From positions 67,589-131,588 of the forward strand of contig CAZDGU010000008.1 of assembly GCA_964505215.1 (NCBI GenBank): a stretch of DNA of 64,000 bases, given 5' to 3'. Position 1 is the stretch's first letter. Every line of letters begins with the position of its first letter. The notes beneath the pieces were generated by a model. That model was not told where the DNA came from and did no database searches. It was given only the letters and a program-made list of their open reading frames with translations. Below, in pieces: positions 19,071-27,907 of the stretch. The DNA is from Gracilimonas sp964505215. GTDB taxonomy: Bacteria > Bacteroidota > Rhodothermia > Balneolales > Balneolaceae. A program made the translations under genes and the position numbers.

Positions 19071-19322
19071 AAAGCTTGTATTCCGGTTTATCTGTAATCC
19101 AACATTTTTGGTTTGAATTATTCAAGGGATAAAATTGCATGTAAACACATCCCTCAAACACCCAAATTCTGTCAACTATTTTGGTTGATAGCCTGCTTTT
19201 AATGTCGTCCAAAGGAATGAAGTTTAAAAGTTTAAGTTTGTTAATTTTTCCTTTCTGTTCACCATTTTCTTTGCTCGTAAACCAACACGCTATTGATATT
19301 TATAATCCTTAGTTTTGGAGGT

Positions 19323-20015
19323 ATGAAAACGACACAAACCCATCCCAACATCCCCATTATTTACGAAGACAATCACTTACTGGTGATTGATAAACCCGCC
19401 GGCGTACTTTCACAAGAAGATCACAGCGGAGATCAGGATGTTCTGAATCTTTGCAAGCAGTACATCAAAAAAGAATACAACAAGCCGGGGAATGTGTATC
19501 TGGGATTGGTTCATCGGCTCGATCGTCCGGTTAGCGGGGTGATGGTGTTGGCAAAAACCTCGAAAGCAGCTTCCCGCCTCTCCTATCAAATACGAAAGCG
19601 GACTATGAAAAAAACCTACTGGGCTTTAGTTCATGGAATGGCTCCGGTTTATGGAAAACACGTACATTTTCTTGAAAAAGATAATCGAACCAATACCGTA
19701 AAAGCGCATAAATCGCCCAAAGGAAAAGCTAAAGAATCCAGATTGGAATTCATAACCATCAAACAAAATGCAAACTTCAGTGTGGTAGAAGTGGATTTAA
19801 TTACCGGGCGACCTCACCAAATCAGGGTTCAGTTTGCCAAAGAAGGAACTCCGCTTTGGGGTGATCACAAATATGGAGCTCCCGGAAATAATCGAAATAA
19901 AGACATTGCTCTCAGAGCCGTAAAGCTGGAGCTGGAGCATCCCACCAAAAAAGAGCTGATGTTTCTTAAAGCCCCAAAACCTCAGGGCGAACCGTGGAAT
20001 ATGTTTGATTATTAG
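19323..20015 (+). CDS. RluA-family RNA pseudouridine synthase
   Basis: Converts uridine to pseudouridine in rRNA or tRNA. The catalytic aspartate is in HRLDRPVSGVMVLAKT (residues ~62-77), and the later GRPHQIRVQFA motif is also intact. There is no N-terminal S4 domain, so it belongs to the short single-domain forms (230 residues). I chose the ATG at 19323 (MKTTQTHP); an upstream TTG at 19293 would add ten residues. GGAGGT lies right against the ATG, too close to act as a normal ribosome-binding site. The target position cannot be deduced. It is divergent from the S9 peptidase and convergent with mtgA. Confidence 0.9.
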   Translation: MKTTQTHPNIPIIYEDNHLLVIDKPAGVLSQEDHSGDQDVLNLCKQYIKKEYNKPGNVYLGLVHRLDRPVSGVMVLAKTSKAASRLSYQIRKRTMKKTYWALVHGMAPVYGKHVHFLEKDNRTNTVKAHKSPKGKAKESRLEFITIKQNANFSVVEVDLITGRPHQIRVQFAKEGTPLWGDHKYGAPGNNRNKDIALRAVKLELEHPTKKELMFLKAPKPQGEPWNMFDY

Positions 20016-20048
20016 TCTCAATTTCCGGTTGGGAAGCAAAAGTCGGAG

Positions 20049-20918
20049 CTAAAAATCAGAATCACCAAGCTCAATTTCTGAAAGCAGAGAATCTAAATGC
20101 AGCTTCATGGAATCTCGAATAGTAGCGAAGTCAAGGGAATCCATCGCTGTTTTTCGCCTTAAAGTATCCGTTTGAACACTGTCTGTTTGGGCAGGTTTGG
20201 GCTTTGGCAGGTAAGCAACTCCACTTATCTGCTGCATGTTACGCAATATCCAGCGGCTGCGTTTTTTAACGTAGGCGGAGGCCGGAACGGGCTCAATTCT
20301 ATGCGGACTGGGAAGTACTGTTATCATTCGCGCGGCTTCTTTGGGCGTTAATTCGGCGGGTTTTTTATGATAGTAAAAGTCCGTTGCGGTAGAAATTCCG
20401 TACATACCGGGACCAAATTCAGCAATGTTAAAATACATTTCCAAAATCCGATCTTTAGTCCAGAACAACTCAATTAAAACAGTAAGCGCGGCCTCTACTC
20501 CTTTTCGGAGATATGATTTTGCAGGAACTAAAAATAAATTCTTAGCCACTTGTTGGCTTATAGTGCTGGCGCCGCGCACTCTTTGGCCTTTTTCTTGCTC
20601 TTCCATTGCTTTCTTAATGGCTTCCAAATCAAGTCCCCAATGTGTATAAAAACGCTGGTCTTCGGAGGCAATAAGTGCCAGTTTTAAGTGCTCGGGGATT
20701 TCTTGGATGGGCGTCCAGTGCTCGTTCAGGCTATAGCGTTCCTTGCCTAATGCTTCCCAGTTTTCTTGCAGGGTGAAGGCCGTAAAAGGCGGATTTACCC
20801 ATCTCAGCATAAGTACCAGCAGGCAAAGCCAGAACGACCAAACAGAAATCACCCCGAATATGATTTTCGGATAATAGCTCCATGATGATTGATGACTGCG
20901 ATATTCCGTTTTTTCCAT
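20049..20918 (-). CDS. mtgA: Monofunctional biosynthetic peptidoglycan transglycosylase
   Basis: A 289-residue GT51 glycosyltransferase that polymerises lipid II into glycan strands. One membrane helix near the N-terminus (FGVISVWSFWLCLLVL) anchors it. The GT51 domain carries ALIASEDQRFYTHWGLD with the catalytic Glu, GASTISQQVAKNLFL, and the second Glu in IAEFGPGMYG. There is no transpeptidase domain. The C-terminal ~60 residues form an acidic extension beyond the usual MtgA length. I take the ATG at 20918 (MEKTEYR) as start; the longer frame to 21008 would begin with TTG. Confidence 0.93.
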   Translation of the reverse strand: MEKTEYRSHQSSWSYYPKIIFGVISVWSFWLCLLVLMLRWVNPPFTAFTLQENWEALGKERYSLNEHWTPIQEIPEHLKLALIASEDQRFYTHWGLDLEAIKKAMEEQEKGQRVRGASTISQQVAKNLFLVPAKSYLRKGVEAALTVLIELFWTKDRILEMYFNIAEFGPGMYGISTATDFYYHKKPAELTPKEAARMITVLPSPHRIEPVPASAYVKKRSRWILRNMQQISGVAYLPKPKPAQTDSVQTDTLRRKTAMDSLDFATIRDSMKLHLDSLLSEIELGDSDF

Positions 20919-21154
20919 TCGTCCAAAGTATCTTGCTTTAAAGCTGAAACTGACAAAGGGTGATTTTGTTTCTAAAATGGGGATGTTGTATTGAAATGAA
21001 TCCTTCAATAATAAAAATGACTGACTGCACTCAGCCCCTCATTTATTGAACCACAAATTTGCACGGATTTATGGATTTCGCGGATAAGCAATACTCTGCT
21101 TTAAATCTCCCAACAACCCGGACACCAAAAAATCCGTGCCATCCGAGCAATCCC

Positions 21155-21239
21155 CTTAATCCACGATTCAAAAATCAAAAATGTAAGTAGCCGGCAGACT
21201 TCAGTTCATATCTCGGGAAGCCGGAGCTTAGCTACGAGG
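21155..21239 (+). repeat. 85-bp direct repeat, left copy, flanking the toxin-antitoxin module
   Basis: Runs from CTTAATCCACGATTC to GGAGCTTAGCTACGAGG. It aligns without gaps to 21929-22013, differing at only about a dozen positions. The two copies bracket the YoeB-type toxin and antitoxin genes. The sequence has no coding potential. Confidence 0.8.
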
Positions 21240-21256
21240 GTGAGAAATACTTGAAG

Positions 21257-21520
21257 TTAATAATGCCCTTTTGCTGAAAGGATGAATATTTTATTTTTAG
21301 TAACTTCATAAATTAAACGGTGTTCTTTATTAATCCGTCTCGACCAGCATCCAGCCAATTCATACTTTAACGGCTCCGGTTTACCAATTCCTTTAAAAGG
21401 GCTTTTTTGAATAGATTCTATAAGTCTGCGAATTTTTTTTAAGAGATCACTTCTTCCAGCTTTTTTAAAATAAGCAATGTCTTCTTGAGCTTGAAGAGTG
21501 TACTCAACTACTCTTTCCAT
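21257..21520 (-). CDS. Txe/YoeB-family type II toxin (ribosome-dependent mRNA endonuclease)
   Basis: An 87-residue toxin with clear family landmarks: GIGKPEPLKYELAGCWSRRI followed by NKEHRLIYEV, and a terminal KGHY that supplies the catalytic His/Tyr. In YoeB the Glu, Arg and C-terminal His-Tyr cut mRNA in the ribosomal A site; all are visible here. It is translated from an ATG inside the end of the antitoxin gene (13-bp overlap), so the order is antitoxin then toxin. It lies between two long direct repeats, suggesting mobile origin. Confidence 0.93.
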   Translation of the reverse strand: MERVVEYTLQAQEDIAYFKKAGRSDLLKKIRRLIESIQKSPFKGIGKPEPLKYELAGCWSRRINKEHRLIYEVTKNKIFILSAKGHY

Positions 21521-21711
21521 ATATCATCCAAGGCAATCTGCACGGTTTTTTCTTCTCTTATTTGTTGCCTGCTTTTCTGGATTTTAGCAATAAAGTCCGG
21601 ATCATAGGTACTTTCCTCAAATCTGATTTTGAGAGCCTTCATAAAAGCTTTTAGCGCCTTTAATTCTTCCGCTGTCTCTGGATGAGCTATAAGTGTGTTT
21701 TGCGTTTTCAT
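21508..21711 (-). CDS. Antitoxin partner of the YoeB-type toxin
   Basis: A 67-residue acidic/helical protein (HPETAEELKALKAFMKALKI) upstream of and overlapping the toxin gene by 13 bp. I recognise it as the short DUF2683-like antitoxin commonly paired with Txe/YoeB toxins in Bacteroidota rather than a classical YefM/Phd fold; that family call is moderate. By analogy, it should bind and neutralise the toxin and, perhaps with the toxin, repress the operon. No operator is visible by eye in the AT-rich 200 bp upstream. Confidence 0.85.
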   Translation of the reverse strand: MKTQNTLIAHPETAEELKALKAFMKALKIRFEESTYDPDFIAKIQKSRQQIREEKTVQIALDDIWKE

Positions 21712-21928
21712 AATGAGTTACATTCGTTTAATAGCGGCTTTTGAAAGGTTTACTGATTAGAGTATCCGTTACGCTAAATAATTTACATCTAATAAAAACA
21801 TATTAAAAATTTGAAAAATACACCAATAGAGCGCTTTATTAATACGTTTGGACAAGAAAAGTATTTCCCATTCCGGATGTACTTTTCTTATAAATAACAT
21901 GCTGAATTTCTAAAATCCTTCAACCCTC

Positions 21929-22013
21929 TTTAATCCGCGATTCAAAAACTAAAAATATAAGTAACCAGCAGACTTCAGTTCATGCCTCAGGAAGCCGGAG
22001 CTTAGCAACGAGG
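21929..22013 (+). repeat. 85-bp direct repeat, right copy, flanking the toxin-antitoxin module
   Basis: Second copy of the element at 21155-21239, in the same orientation, from TTTAATCCGCGATTC to CTTAGCAACGAGG. A partial echo (AAGCTTAGCAACGGG) follows immediately. The surrounding 21712-22091 spacer (380 bp) contains this repeat and otherwise shows no gene, tRNA or clear promoter. Confidence 0.8.
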
Positions 22014-22091
22014 TAAAGCTTAGCAACGGGCTTAAGCATGACAAGAGCTGTCCACTGTCCACTGTTAACTGTATCCTGATCACTGTTTAAA

Positions 22092-22523
22092 TCACTGTTC
22101 AAAAAGGCGATCCCATTCTACCATTATGCATCTGTTTTTTACATAATGTAGCTTGTGCTTCTTCGCTAATTGTTCGGCTTCAGGTGATGAGACTTCTAAC
22201 TGAGTCCAAATGGTGGGTTTTTGTTTGGTTTTCTTGTTCCAGGTTACTACCTGACGCACAGCATCGGCCGTGTAATCGGAGTTTCGGAACACATTCACAA
22301 TATCTATTGTAGTAGTTTCAGGGATATCGGCCAATAAATCGTAGCATTTCTCCCCGTTAATAACTTCTACATGTGGATTTACCGGAATAACAGTAAAACC
22401 TTTCTCTTGTAAAAAACGGGCTGCATAGTTACTTGTTCTGTACTCATTGGGTGAGCAGCCGATGATTGCGATAGTTTTAGCTTTTTTCAGTACTTGATGA
22501 AGTTCTTCAGAATCATTAATCAT
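22092..22523 (-). CDS. CoA-binding (YccU-type) Rossmann protein
   Basis: A 143-residue single-domain protein of the CoA-binding family. The nucleotide-binding glycine motif is AKTIAIIGCSPNEYRTSNYA near the N-terminus, followed by VIPVNPHV and VVNVFRNSDY-like strands, and the C-terminal VKNRCIMVEWDRL signature. The domain resembles the CoA-binding part of succinyl-CoA synthetase, but no enzymatic role is established. I prefer the ATG at 22523 (MINDSEEL); a TTG at 22541 is the alternative. It is divergent from the FKBP gene with 87 bp between the starts. Confidence 0.88.
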   Translation of the reverse strand: MINDSEELHQVLKKAKTIAIIGCSPNEYRTSNYAARFLQEKGFTVIPVNPHVEVINGEKCYDLLADIPETTTIDIVNVFRNSDYTADAVRQVVTWNKKTKQKPTIWTQLEVSSPEAEQLAKKHKLHYVKNRCIMVEWDRLFEQ

Positions 22524-22610
22524 CTTAATAGGTGTTTGCAATACTCATGTATGCTCAAAATTACATATCTTTATGGCATTAATTCAAAACTCAAAAAACA
22601 CACATTTATT

Positions 22611-23042
22611 TTGCCAAAAGTAAAAAACGGTGACACCGTAAAAGTCCACTACACCGGAAAATTAGAAGACGGATCCATTTTTGATACTTCTGAGTCCAGA
22701 GATCCACTTGAGATAACACTTGGACAGGGCCAGTTAATTCCCGGTTTTGAAAATGCAGTTGTGGGATTAGAAGTCGGCGATAAGACAACCGCTAATATTG
22801 AATCGGCCGAAGCTTATGGTGAACGCCGTGATGACTTAGAGGTTACTGTTGAACGTGCACAGCTTCCTGAAGATATTGAGCCTGAAGTTGGAATGCAGCT
22901 ACAATTAAATCAACCAAACGGACAGCCTGTACCGGTTCAAATCACAAAAGTTGAAGAGGAAAACATCGTTATTGATGCAAATCATCCTCTGGCAGGCAAA
23001 GACCTGACCTTTGATATTGAATTGGTTGAAATCGTAAACTGA
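22611..23042 (+). CDS. FKBP-type peptidyl-prolyl cis-trans isomerase, SlyD-like
   Basis: A 143-residue folding helper. The FKBP domain opens with VKNGDTVKVHYTGKLEDGSI and is interrupted by an insert-in-flap (IF) chaperone domain (AEAYGERRDDLEVTVERAQL through VDANHPLAGKDLTF), as in SlyD. There is no histidine-rich metal-binding tail. I chose the TTG at 22611 because it places Met directly before PKVKNGDTV, the family's normal N-terminus. Reading further upstream to 22494 would overlap the divergent CoA-binding gene. A strong terminator follows. Confidence 0.92.
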   Translation: MPKVKNGDTVKVHYTGKLEDGSIFDTSESRDPLEITLGQGQLIPGFENAVVGLEVGDKTTANIESAEAYGERRDDLEVTVERAQLPEDIEPEVGMQLQLNQPNGQPVPVQITKVEEENIVIDANHPLAGKDLTFDIELVEIVN

Positions 23043-23066
23043 TTTTCGCTTATTCAAACCATTTAT

Positions 23067-23098
23067 ATGGAGTTCTTCATTGAGGAACTCCATTTTTT
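23067..23098 (+). terminator. Intrinsic terminator of the FKBP gene
   Basis: ATGGAGTTC (23067-23075) pairs perfectly with GAACTCCAT (23085-23093) around a 9-nt loop, followed by six T residues. It lies 25 bp after the isomerase stop codon. Confidence 0.92.
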
Positions 23099-23127
23099 AT
23101 ATCTCTTATTTAGATCTAACCTATTTA

Positions 23128-24155
23128 ACGTGAGTTCGATATAAGGATATTAAAAAAGCAGCAATTGGTTGGTATCGATGAATGATTTTTTGAGACTGGG
23201 TTTTTTCTCGGTAAAATGGTAGGCAATGAGTCCGGAGAACAGGTTGGTAAAGAAGTTTTTGGGGCTTCGGTGCCGGGAATGTTCAATCTGAAAGATGTTC
23301 TTAAGCTGGTCAATGATGGTTTCACAAATAGCTCGTTTGCGTAGCATAATCGCATCATGCATGGGTGTAAGAAGCTTGGTTTTCATGTTCTTGCGAAGCT
23401 TGGTAACCAAATGAATCCCCTGGAAGAATAAGTCTTCAAACAGCGCTTTGGAGATATAGCCTTTGTCCCCAAAGAGCTTGCCAAATAGTTTTTCGACAAA
23501 CCCGGAATGTTTGAGCGGGGTCCGGTCATCGGTGTTTGCCGGAGTCAGCATCACGTCAATAATATGGCCGGTGTCACTGGTCACCAGATGCAGCTTGAAT
23601 CCATAGAACCACCCAATCGAACATTGTCCGCGGCTGGCCAGCCCATCGAAGACCTTATGGGAGTGGATCCGCCGGTTATGACATACCCGTAGCGGGGTAG
23701 AATCAATAAAACTGATGCCGGTGCAAGATCCGGTGGCTTGGGTTTTGAGGTAGAGGGCCAGCGGAATCATGGTCTGCGAGCACAACTCCACCATCCGTGT
23801 ATAGCTGACCACATCCGGAAATAAACAGGTAAGCTGGCGGCAGACATAATCGGTGTAGAATTTTTTGAAGGTGCGGATCCCTGACAGGTGAAACAGCACC
23901 TGCAGGGTCATTACTTCGCTGAGCGAAAGGCGACAGGGTTTGATGCGTTGGGCACCGCTGGTGAGTAGATGCCGGTTCCAGGCGGGAAGGAATTGTTGAC
24001 AAAAATCATCAATGGAACAGAAAATTTGTGTAATTTTGGAGTGGGCGATCATGGCAGTATTGATTAGTTATATGTAAGATTATCAACACTTTAATATACT
24101 AATTAATCTGCTTTTTCGCCCATTTTTATACCCATTTCTTATCTCGAACTCACGT
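23128..24155 (-). mobile_element. IS982-family insertion sequence, complete
   Basis: A 1,028-bp element. Its ends are inverted repeats: ACGTGAGTTCGATATAAG on the left and, read inward from the right, ACGTGAGTTCGAGATAAG, with a single mismatch. It is flanked by a 6-bp direct repeat TATTTA (23122-23127 and 24156-24161), consistent with target duplication. The boundary could shift by one base. It contains one transposase gene. It landed between the FKBP terminator and the RNA methyltransferase gene, ending 12 bp before that gene's start codon. The intact ends, duplication and open frame suggest a recent insertion. Confidence 0.93.
23150..24052 (-). CDS. IS982-family transposase
   Basis: A 300-residue DDE transposase that fills the insertion sequence. 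The three acidic catalytic residues appear to be the Asp in SFIDSTPLRVC, the Asp in LFGDKGYIS, and the Glu in RAICETIIDQLK, spaced as in the family. The N-terminal half (ITQIFCSIDDFCQQFLP) also matches IS982 members. The length is normal and the frame is uninterrupted, so the element may still be able to move. The stop codon is 22 bp inside the left terminal repeat. Confidence 0.93.
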   Translation of the reverse strand: MIAHSKITQIFCSIDDFCQQFLPAWNRHLLTSGAQRIKPCRLSLSEVMTLQVLFHLSGIRTFKKFYTDYVCRQLTCLFPDVVSYTRMVELCSQTMIPLALYLKTQATGSCTGISFIDSTPLRVCHNRRIHSHKVFDGLASRGQCSIGWFYGFKLHLVTSDTGHIIDVMLTPANTDDRTPLKHSGFVEKLFGKLFGDKGYISKALFEDLFFQGIHLVTKLRKNMKTKLLTPMHDAIMLRKRAICETIIDQLKNIFQIEHSRHRSPKNFFTNLFSGLIAYHFTEKKPSLKKSFIDTNQLLLF

Positions 24156-24167
24156 TATTTATATTTT

Positions 24168-25313
24168 ATGGCCGATTTCTCGCGGAAAAGCACCATTTCT
24201 ATCACCTGTCCCAAGCGCATCACTCCCTTTTTGAAAAATGAACTTACCGAGCTGGGATTTCCCATTCTAAAACAGCGCCATGCCGGCATAGAAACTGAAG
24301 GAAGTCTCACAGATTGCATGAAGCTGAACCTGATGCTGCGCACGGCCCATCGCGTACACTATCGGTTAAAAGATTTCAGAGCTCCAAATGCTGAAGAACT
24401 CTACAATCAGCTGGTTACTATTCCGTGGGAAAATTATATAGACAAGCACGGCTATGTGAGCGTAACTTCCTTTATTAAAAATAAGACGGTTACCAACACC
24501 CAGTTTGCGAACCTGAAAGTAAAGGACGCTATTGTTGATCGCATCCGTAAGAAAACCGGCTCACGCCCCGATTCCGGTCCTAATTTGAATAAAACGGTAA
24601 TCTTCATTTTTTGGAAAAATGACCGGGCTCAAATTTATTTAGACACTTCGGGTGAATCCATTTCTCGCCGTGGCTACCGAACAGCCAGCCACACCGCCCC
24701 CATGCAAGAAACACTGGCCTCCGCATTAATTTTAGCCAGTAAGTGGAAACCCGGGCAACATTTCGTAAATCCCATGTGCGGAACCGGAACTATAGCTATT
24801 GAAGCCGCATTGCAAGCACTGCATAAAGCCCCGGGACTGCTGCGCCCAAATTATGGAATTAAGCACATTTTGGGGTTCAACGAGGAAGAATGGAATGATT
24901 TACGGTCGGATTTGAAAAATAAATCTCAAAAAGATTTTGAAGGCCGTATTATTGCCACCGACCATGATATAAGAGCGATAGACGCCACCCGTAAAAACGC
25001 TCGCACCGCAGGAGTCGATCATCTGATAGAAGTAAAGAAATGCGATTTCAGCGAAACGGAAATTCCAAGTGGTGAGCCGGGCGTTATTATGTTAAATCCG
25101 CCTTATGGAGACCGCATTGGGAATGAGAAAAAGCTGGAACCAACTTACGAGGGCATTGGTGACTTTTTTAAACAAGAAGCCACCGGCTGGTGGGGATACG
25201 TATTTACCGGGAATTTTGATTTAGCTAAAAAAATTGGCCTTAGAACCAATCAGCGCATCGAATTTTATAACTCTACCATAGATGCCCGACTGCTGGAATA
25301 TGAGCTTTATTAA
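24168..25313 (+). CDS. THUMP-domain class I RNA methyltransferase (RlmL/Trm-type)
   Basis: A 381-residue S-adenosylmethionine-dependent RNA base methyltransferase. The N-terminal ~160 residues form the ferredoxin-like plus THUMP RNA-binding region (ISITCPKRITPFLKNELTEL). The C-terminal Rossmann domain has the SAM-binding NPMCGTGTIAIEAALQA and the catalytic MLNPPYGDRIG motif, typical of N2-guanine or N6-adenine methylation. It resembles the RlmL N-terminal half without the RlmK half. The start codon is only 12 bp from the right end of the IS element, so its native upstream region has been separated from it. Confidence 0.9.
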   Translation: MADFSRKSTISITCPKRITPFLKNELTELGFPILKQRHAGIETEGSLTDCMKLNLMLRTAHRVHYRLKDFRAPNAEELYNQLVTIPWENYIDKHGYVSVTSFIKNKTVTNTQFANLKVKDAIVDRIRKKTGSRPDSGPNLNKTVIFIFWKNDRAQIYLDTSGESISRRGYRTASHTAPMQETLASALILASKWKPGQHFVNPMCGTGTIAIEAALQALHKAPGLLRPNYGIKHILGFNEEEWNDLRSDLKNKSQKDFEGRIIATDHDIRAIDATRKNARTAGVDHLIEVKKCDFSETEIPSGEPGVIMLNPPYGDRIGNEKKLEPTYEGIGDFFKQEATGWWGYVFTGNFDLAKKIGLRTNQRIEFYNSTIDARLLEYELY

Positions 25314-25356
25314 TTTCTGATAAGCTCCGCTCCTGCCCAGGTTTTCTTTAAGCAGA

Positions 25357-26601
25357 TTACTTCCTGTTTTTTTCTTCAATCCACCGGCTCATAAACTTGG
25401 TGCTTTGCGCGGTGTGATGCTGAAGCAAAACGCCCATAAAGTTCTGCAAACGATGTTCTTCAAGTTCACCCAACAAGGAGTGAATACGTTCTAATAATCG
25501 CCCGGCATGTTCCTGTTTGTTGTATAAAGAGTTGATGATGGGAAGGGCTTTTTGCTGAGCATCACTCCAGCTTTGCTTGTAGTTGTACAGCTCCACCGCC
25601 TGTTTTACGAACTCTTTGGGGTGATTTGCGACCGCTCCCGGCCAGGGATGATTTCCATGCATAGCTTCCGCCCCAATCTGAGTGGTAACGCTCGGCGTGC
25701 CACACTGCATGGCTTCAATCAGCTTTCCTTTAAGTCCGGCTCCAAAGCGAATAGGCGCTAACAGTACTCTGGCTTTTTCCACAACCTGCGAGGCGCTTTC
25801 TGCTCTTCCCTTCACCAAAAACCCCTGAGATGTATTATGCAGCTGCTCTACCTTTTGAGAAGCATAAGCTCCGTAAATATGCAGTTCAGCATCGGCAAGT
25901 TGTTGGCGAATTTGAGGCCATATATCTTCTTTTAAATACAGCACCGCATTCCAATTCGGCTCATGCAAAAAATTCCCAATAGATATAAAGTGAGCTCTTT
26001 CCTCAAATTTCGGACGATTTTTCAGATCCTCCAGCTTCAAGCCATCAAGCATGAAAGGAAGATAAAACAGCAGCTCTTTATTCACCCCAAATGTAGTTTG
26101 TAAAAGCTCCATCTCTTTTTTTGAGATAATCAGAGATAAATCACAACGCAAAATTGAAGCTATTTCCCGTTTAGCCGTTTCATTAAAGAGATCTGCGGTT
26201 TCTACGGGTTTCCCTTTTTTCCAGGCAGCTTGGCGTGCTATTCTAAGACTATGGAGATCTTCGGTGTCTAATATTCGGAGCGCATTGGGTACCTGCTCTG
26301 CAACGCGCCAGCCAAACTGCTCTTCCGTCATAAAGCGATCAAAAAGCACCAAATCCGGATTTAGATTTTTTACAAAAACATCAAAAGAAGCATCATTTAG
26401 CTGAATATTTTTTGTGTCAACTTTCAATGATTTTAAGTCGGCTGCATATTCGCTTTCTGCAGCAGCGGTGGCAAAAGTAACGCTCCATTTTTGTGATAAA
26501 AAGGTATCTATCAGCTCCATCATGCGCGTACCGGCCGCTGAGGATTCAGGCTCGGGCCACACTTTCCCGATAATTAAAACTTTCAGTGGATTCATGTTCA
26601 T
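25357..26601 (-). CDS. Group 1 (GT4-like) glycosyltransferase
   Basis: A 414-residue GT-B glycosyltransferase. The N-terminal Rossmann half begins LKVLIIGKVWPEPESSAAGT. The C-terminal nucleotide-sugar half carries the phosphate-binding RFGAGLKGKLIEAMQCGTPS, where the conserved E-x7-E pattern is partly preserved. No membrane segment. Likely modifies a surface polysaccharide or lipid; acceptor unknown. ATGs at 26601 and 26595 are nearly equivalent starts; an earlier one at 26661 would add a basic, unconserved stretch. Convergent with the methyltransferase and not in an operon with a neighbour. Confidence 0.85.
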   Translation of the reverse strand: MNMNPLKVLIIGKVWPEPESSAAGTRMMELIDTFLSQKWSVTFATAAAESEYAADLKSLKVDTKNIQLNDASFDVFVKNLNPDLVLFDRFMTEEQFGWRVAEQVPNALRILDTEDLHSLRIARQAAWKKGKPVETADLFNETAKREIASILRCDLSLIISKKEMELLQTTFGVNKELLFYLPFMLDGLKLEDLKNRPKFEERAHFISIGNFLHEPNWNAVLYLKEDIWPQIRQQLADAELHIYGAYASQKVEQLHNTSQGFLVKGRAESASQVVEKARVLLAPIRFGAGLKGKLIEAMQCGTPSVTTQIGAEAMHGNHPWPGAVANHPKEFVKQAVELYNYKQSWSDAQQKALPIINSLYNKQEHAGRLLERIHSLLGELEEHRLQNFMGVLLQHHTAQSTKFMSRWIEEKNRK

Positions 26602-26950
26602 TATTACAAGCCGAGCTTTATGTTTATAGGTATTTCGTTTTTGCTGACCGAAAGTTATCAAAAAATAGCTGCCAATCTTAACCCGAAGTATTCAGACTTA
26701 CTTTTATCGAAAGTCTATAATTAAAGGAAGAAATTAATAGGTATTCATTCATTCTGATTGTTTGAACTAAAGAACTCATCTAACCTGTAGCATGGTAAAT
26801 CTATTTTTTATAAATTTATTTTATGCTTTTTATAAATTAATATTTACACTCCGCTTATTTAAAAAACCATATCACTTTACAATTATTACCCTGCCTTTAA
26901 TTACAGCTATTTTGGGATGCTTGGCTGTTTAGCTCTAAATAAAAAAGCCA

Positions 26951-27826
26951 ATGAAAACCTTCTCTTTATGCCTTACCGCCTGCTTTATCTTGTTAATGAC
27001 CGGATTACAGTATCAGGCTTAAGCCCAAGTTGAAAATGATGAAAATGCTGATCAAATGTATTTAGTCATTAAAAATGGTGGCACTCGTTACATCTGTAAA
27101 ATAATTTCCAGAGATGCACGCGAAGTGCTGATTGAAACCAAGGAATTAGGGCAGATTGTAATTCCTATGCACGAGATTAAAGAAATCCGGATGCTAAAAG
27201 ATGAAGAAGTAAATGATGCCGGAGATTTGAGGCTTAAATCTGCCTTTGCCACCCGGTATTACTTTTCATCCAATGCCCGTCCAATCAGTAAAGGAGATAA
27301 TTATATTATTTGGAATTTATACGGACCGGACATCCAGTTTGGAGTGGGTGAAAACTTCGGTGTTGGCCTGTTAACTACCTGGTTCGGCTCTCCTATTGTC
27401 GGATCGCTGAAGTACAGTGTTTTCCAACATGAAAAATTAAGTGTGGCATTAGGAAGTTTAGTAGGTACAGGCTCTTGAGCCACTCCGGAATATGGATTTG
27501 CACTTCCTTTTGGCGCCATTTCTTTGGGTGAAGCTGAAAAAAACCTGACCCTTTCTGTGGGGCACGGATTAGCCTATGGCGATGGCCAAAGCTCAGGAAA
27601 TACCTTGATTTCAATTGCCGGAATGAACCGATTCAGTCCAAGAGTGAGTTTTGTGATAGACTCTTTCATTGTAACCGGAAAATACACAGCGGCTATAATT
27701 ATCCCGGCCATCAGGCTTCATTCAAAGCCTAATAAAGCGTTCCAAATTGGCTTTGCAGGCATTGCTGCCGAGGGAGAATTAATTCCAATTCCGTTTCCAT
27801 TCATTCAATGGTATAGAACTTTATAA
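26951..27826 (+). pseudogene. Broken secreted outer-membrane-like protein gene with two in-frame stops
   Basis: A single continuous reading frame of 292 codons interrupted by TAA at 27020 and TGA at 27476. The first segment is a signal peptide (MKTFSLCLTACFILLMTG...YQA); after TAA the frame continues as AQVENDENADQ, then a small beta-rich segment (ICKIISRDAREVLIETKELG) and glycine-rich strands (GVGENFGVGLLTTWFGSP). After TGA it resumes with ATPEYGFALPFGAISLG. Both stops are one transition from a sensible sense codon (CAA or CAG for TAA, TGG for TGA), so I read this as decay by point mutation. Product unknown; the architecture suggests a beta-rich envelope protein. No frameshift is needed. Upstream 26662-26950 holds AT-rich DNA and a 46-codon hydrophobic frame of doubtful reality. 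Confidence 0.8.
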
Positions 27827-27907
27827 GTAATACATACTTATGGCCGTAAAGCTTTTACAAAAGTAGCAGCTGTAACTGCGGTGGCAATTTGATTCACACT
27901 TTAATAA

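Noticed and set aside
18973..19212. 79-codon minus-strand frame overlapping the start of the S9 peptidase gene
   Set aside because: It covers the peptidase signal peptide in another frame and has no recognisable features.
26792..26932. 46-codon hydrophobic frame (MVNLFFINLFYAFYK...) ahead of the pseudogene
   Set aside because: AT-rich DNA easily gives Phe/Leu/Ile-rich frames; no ribosome-binding site or homologue known to me.
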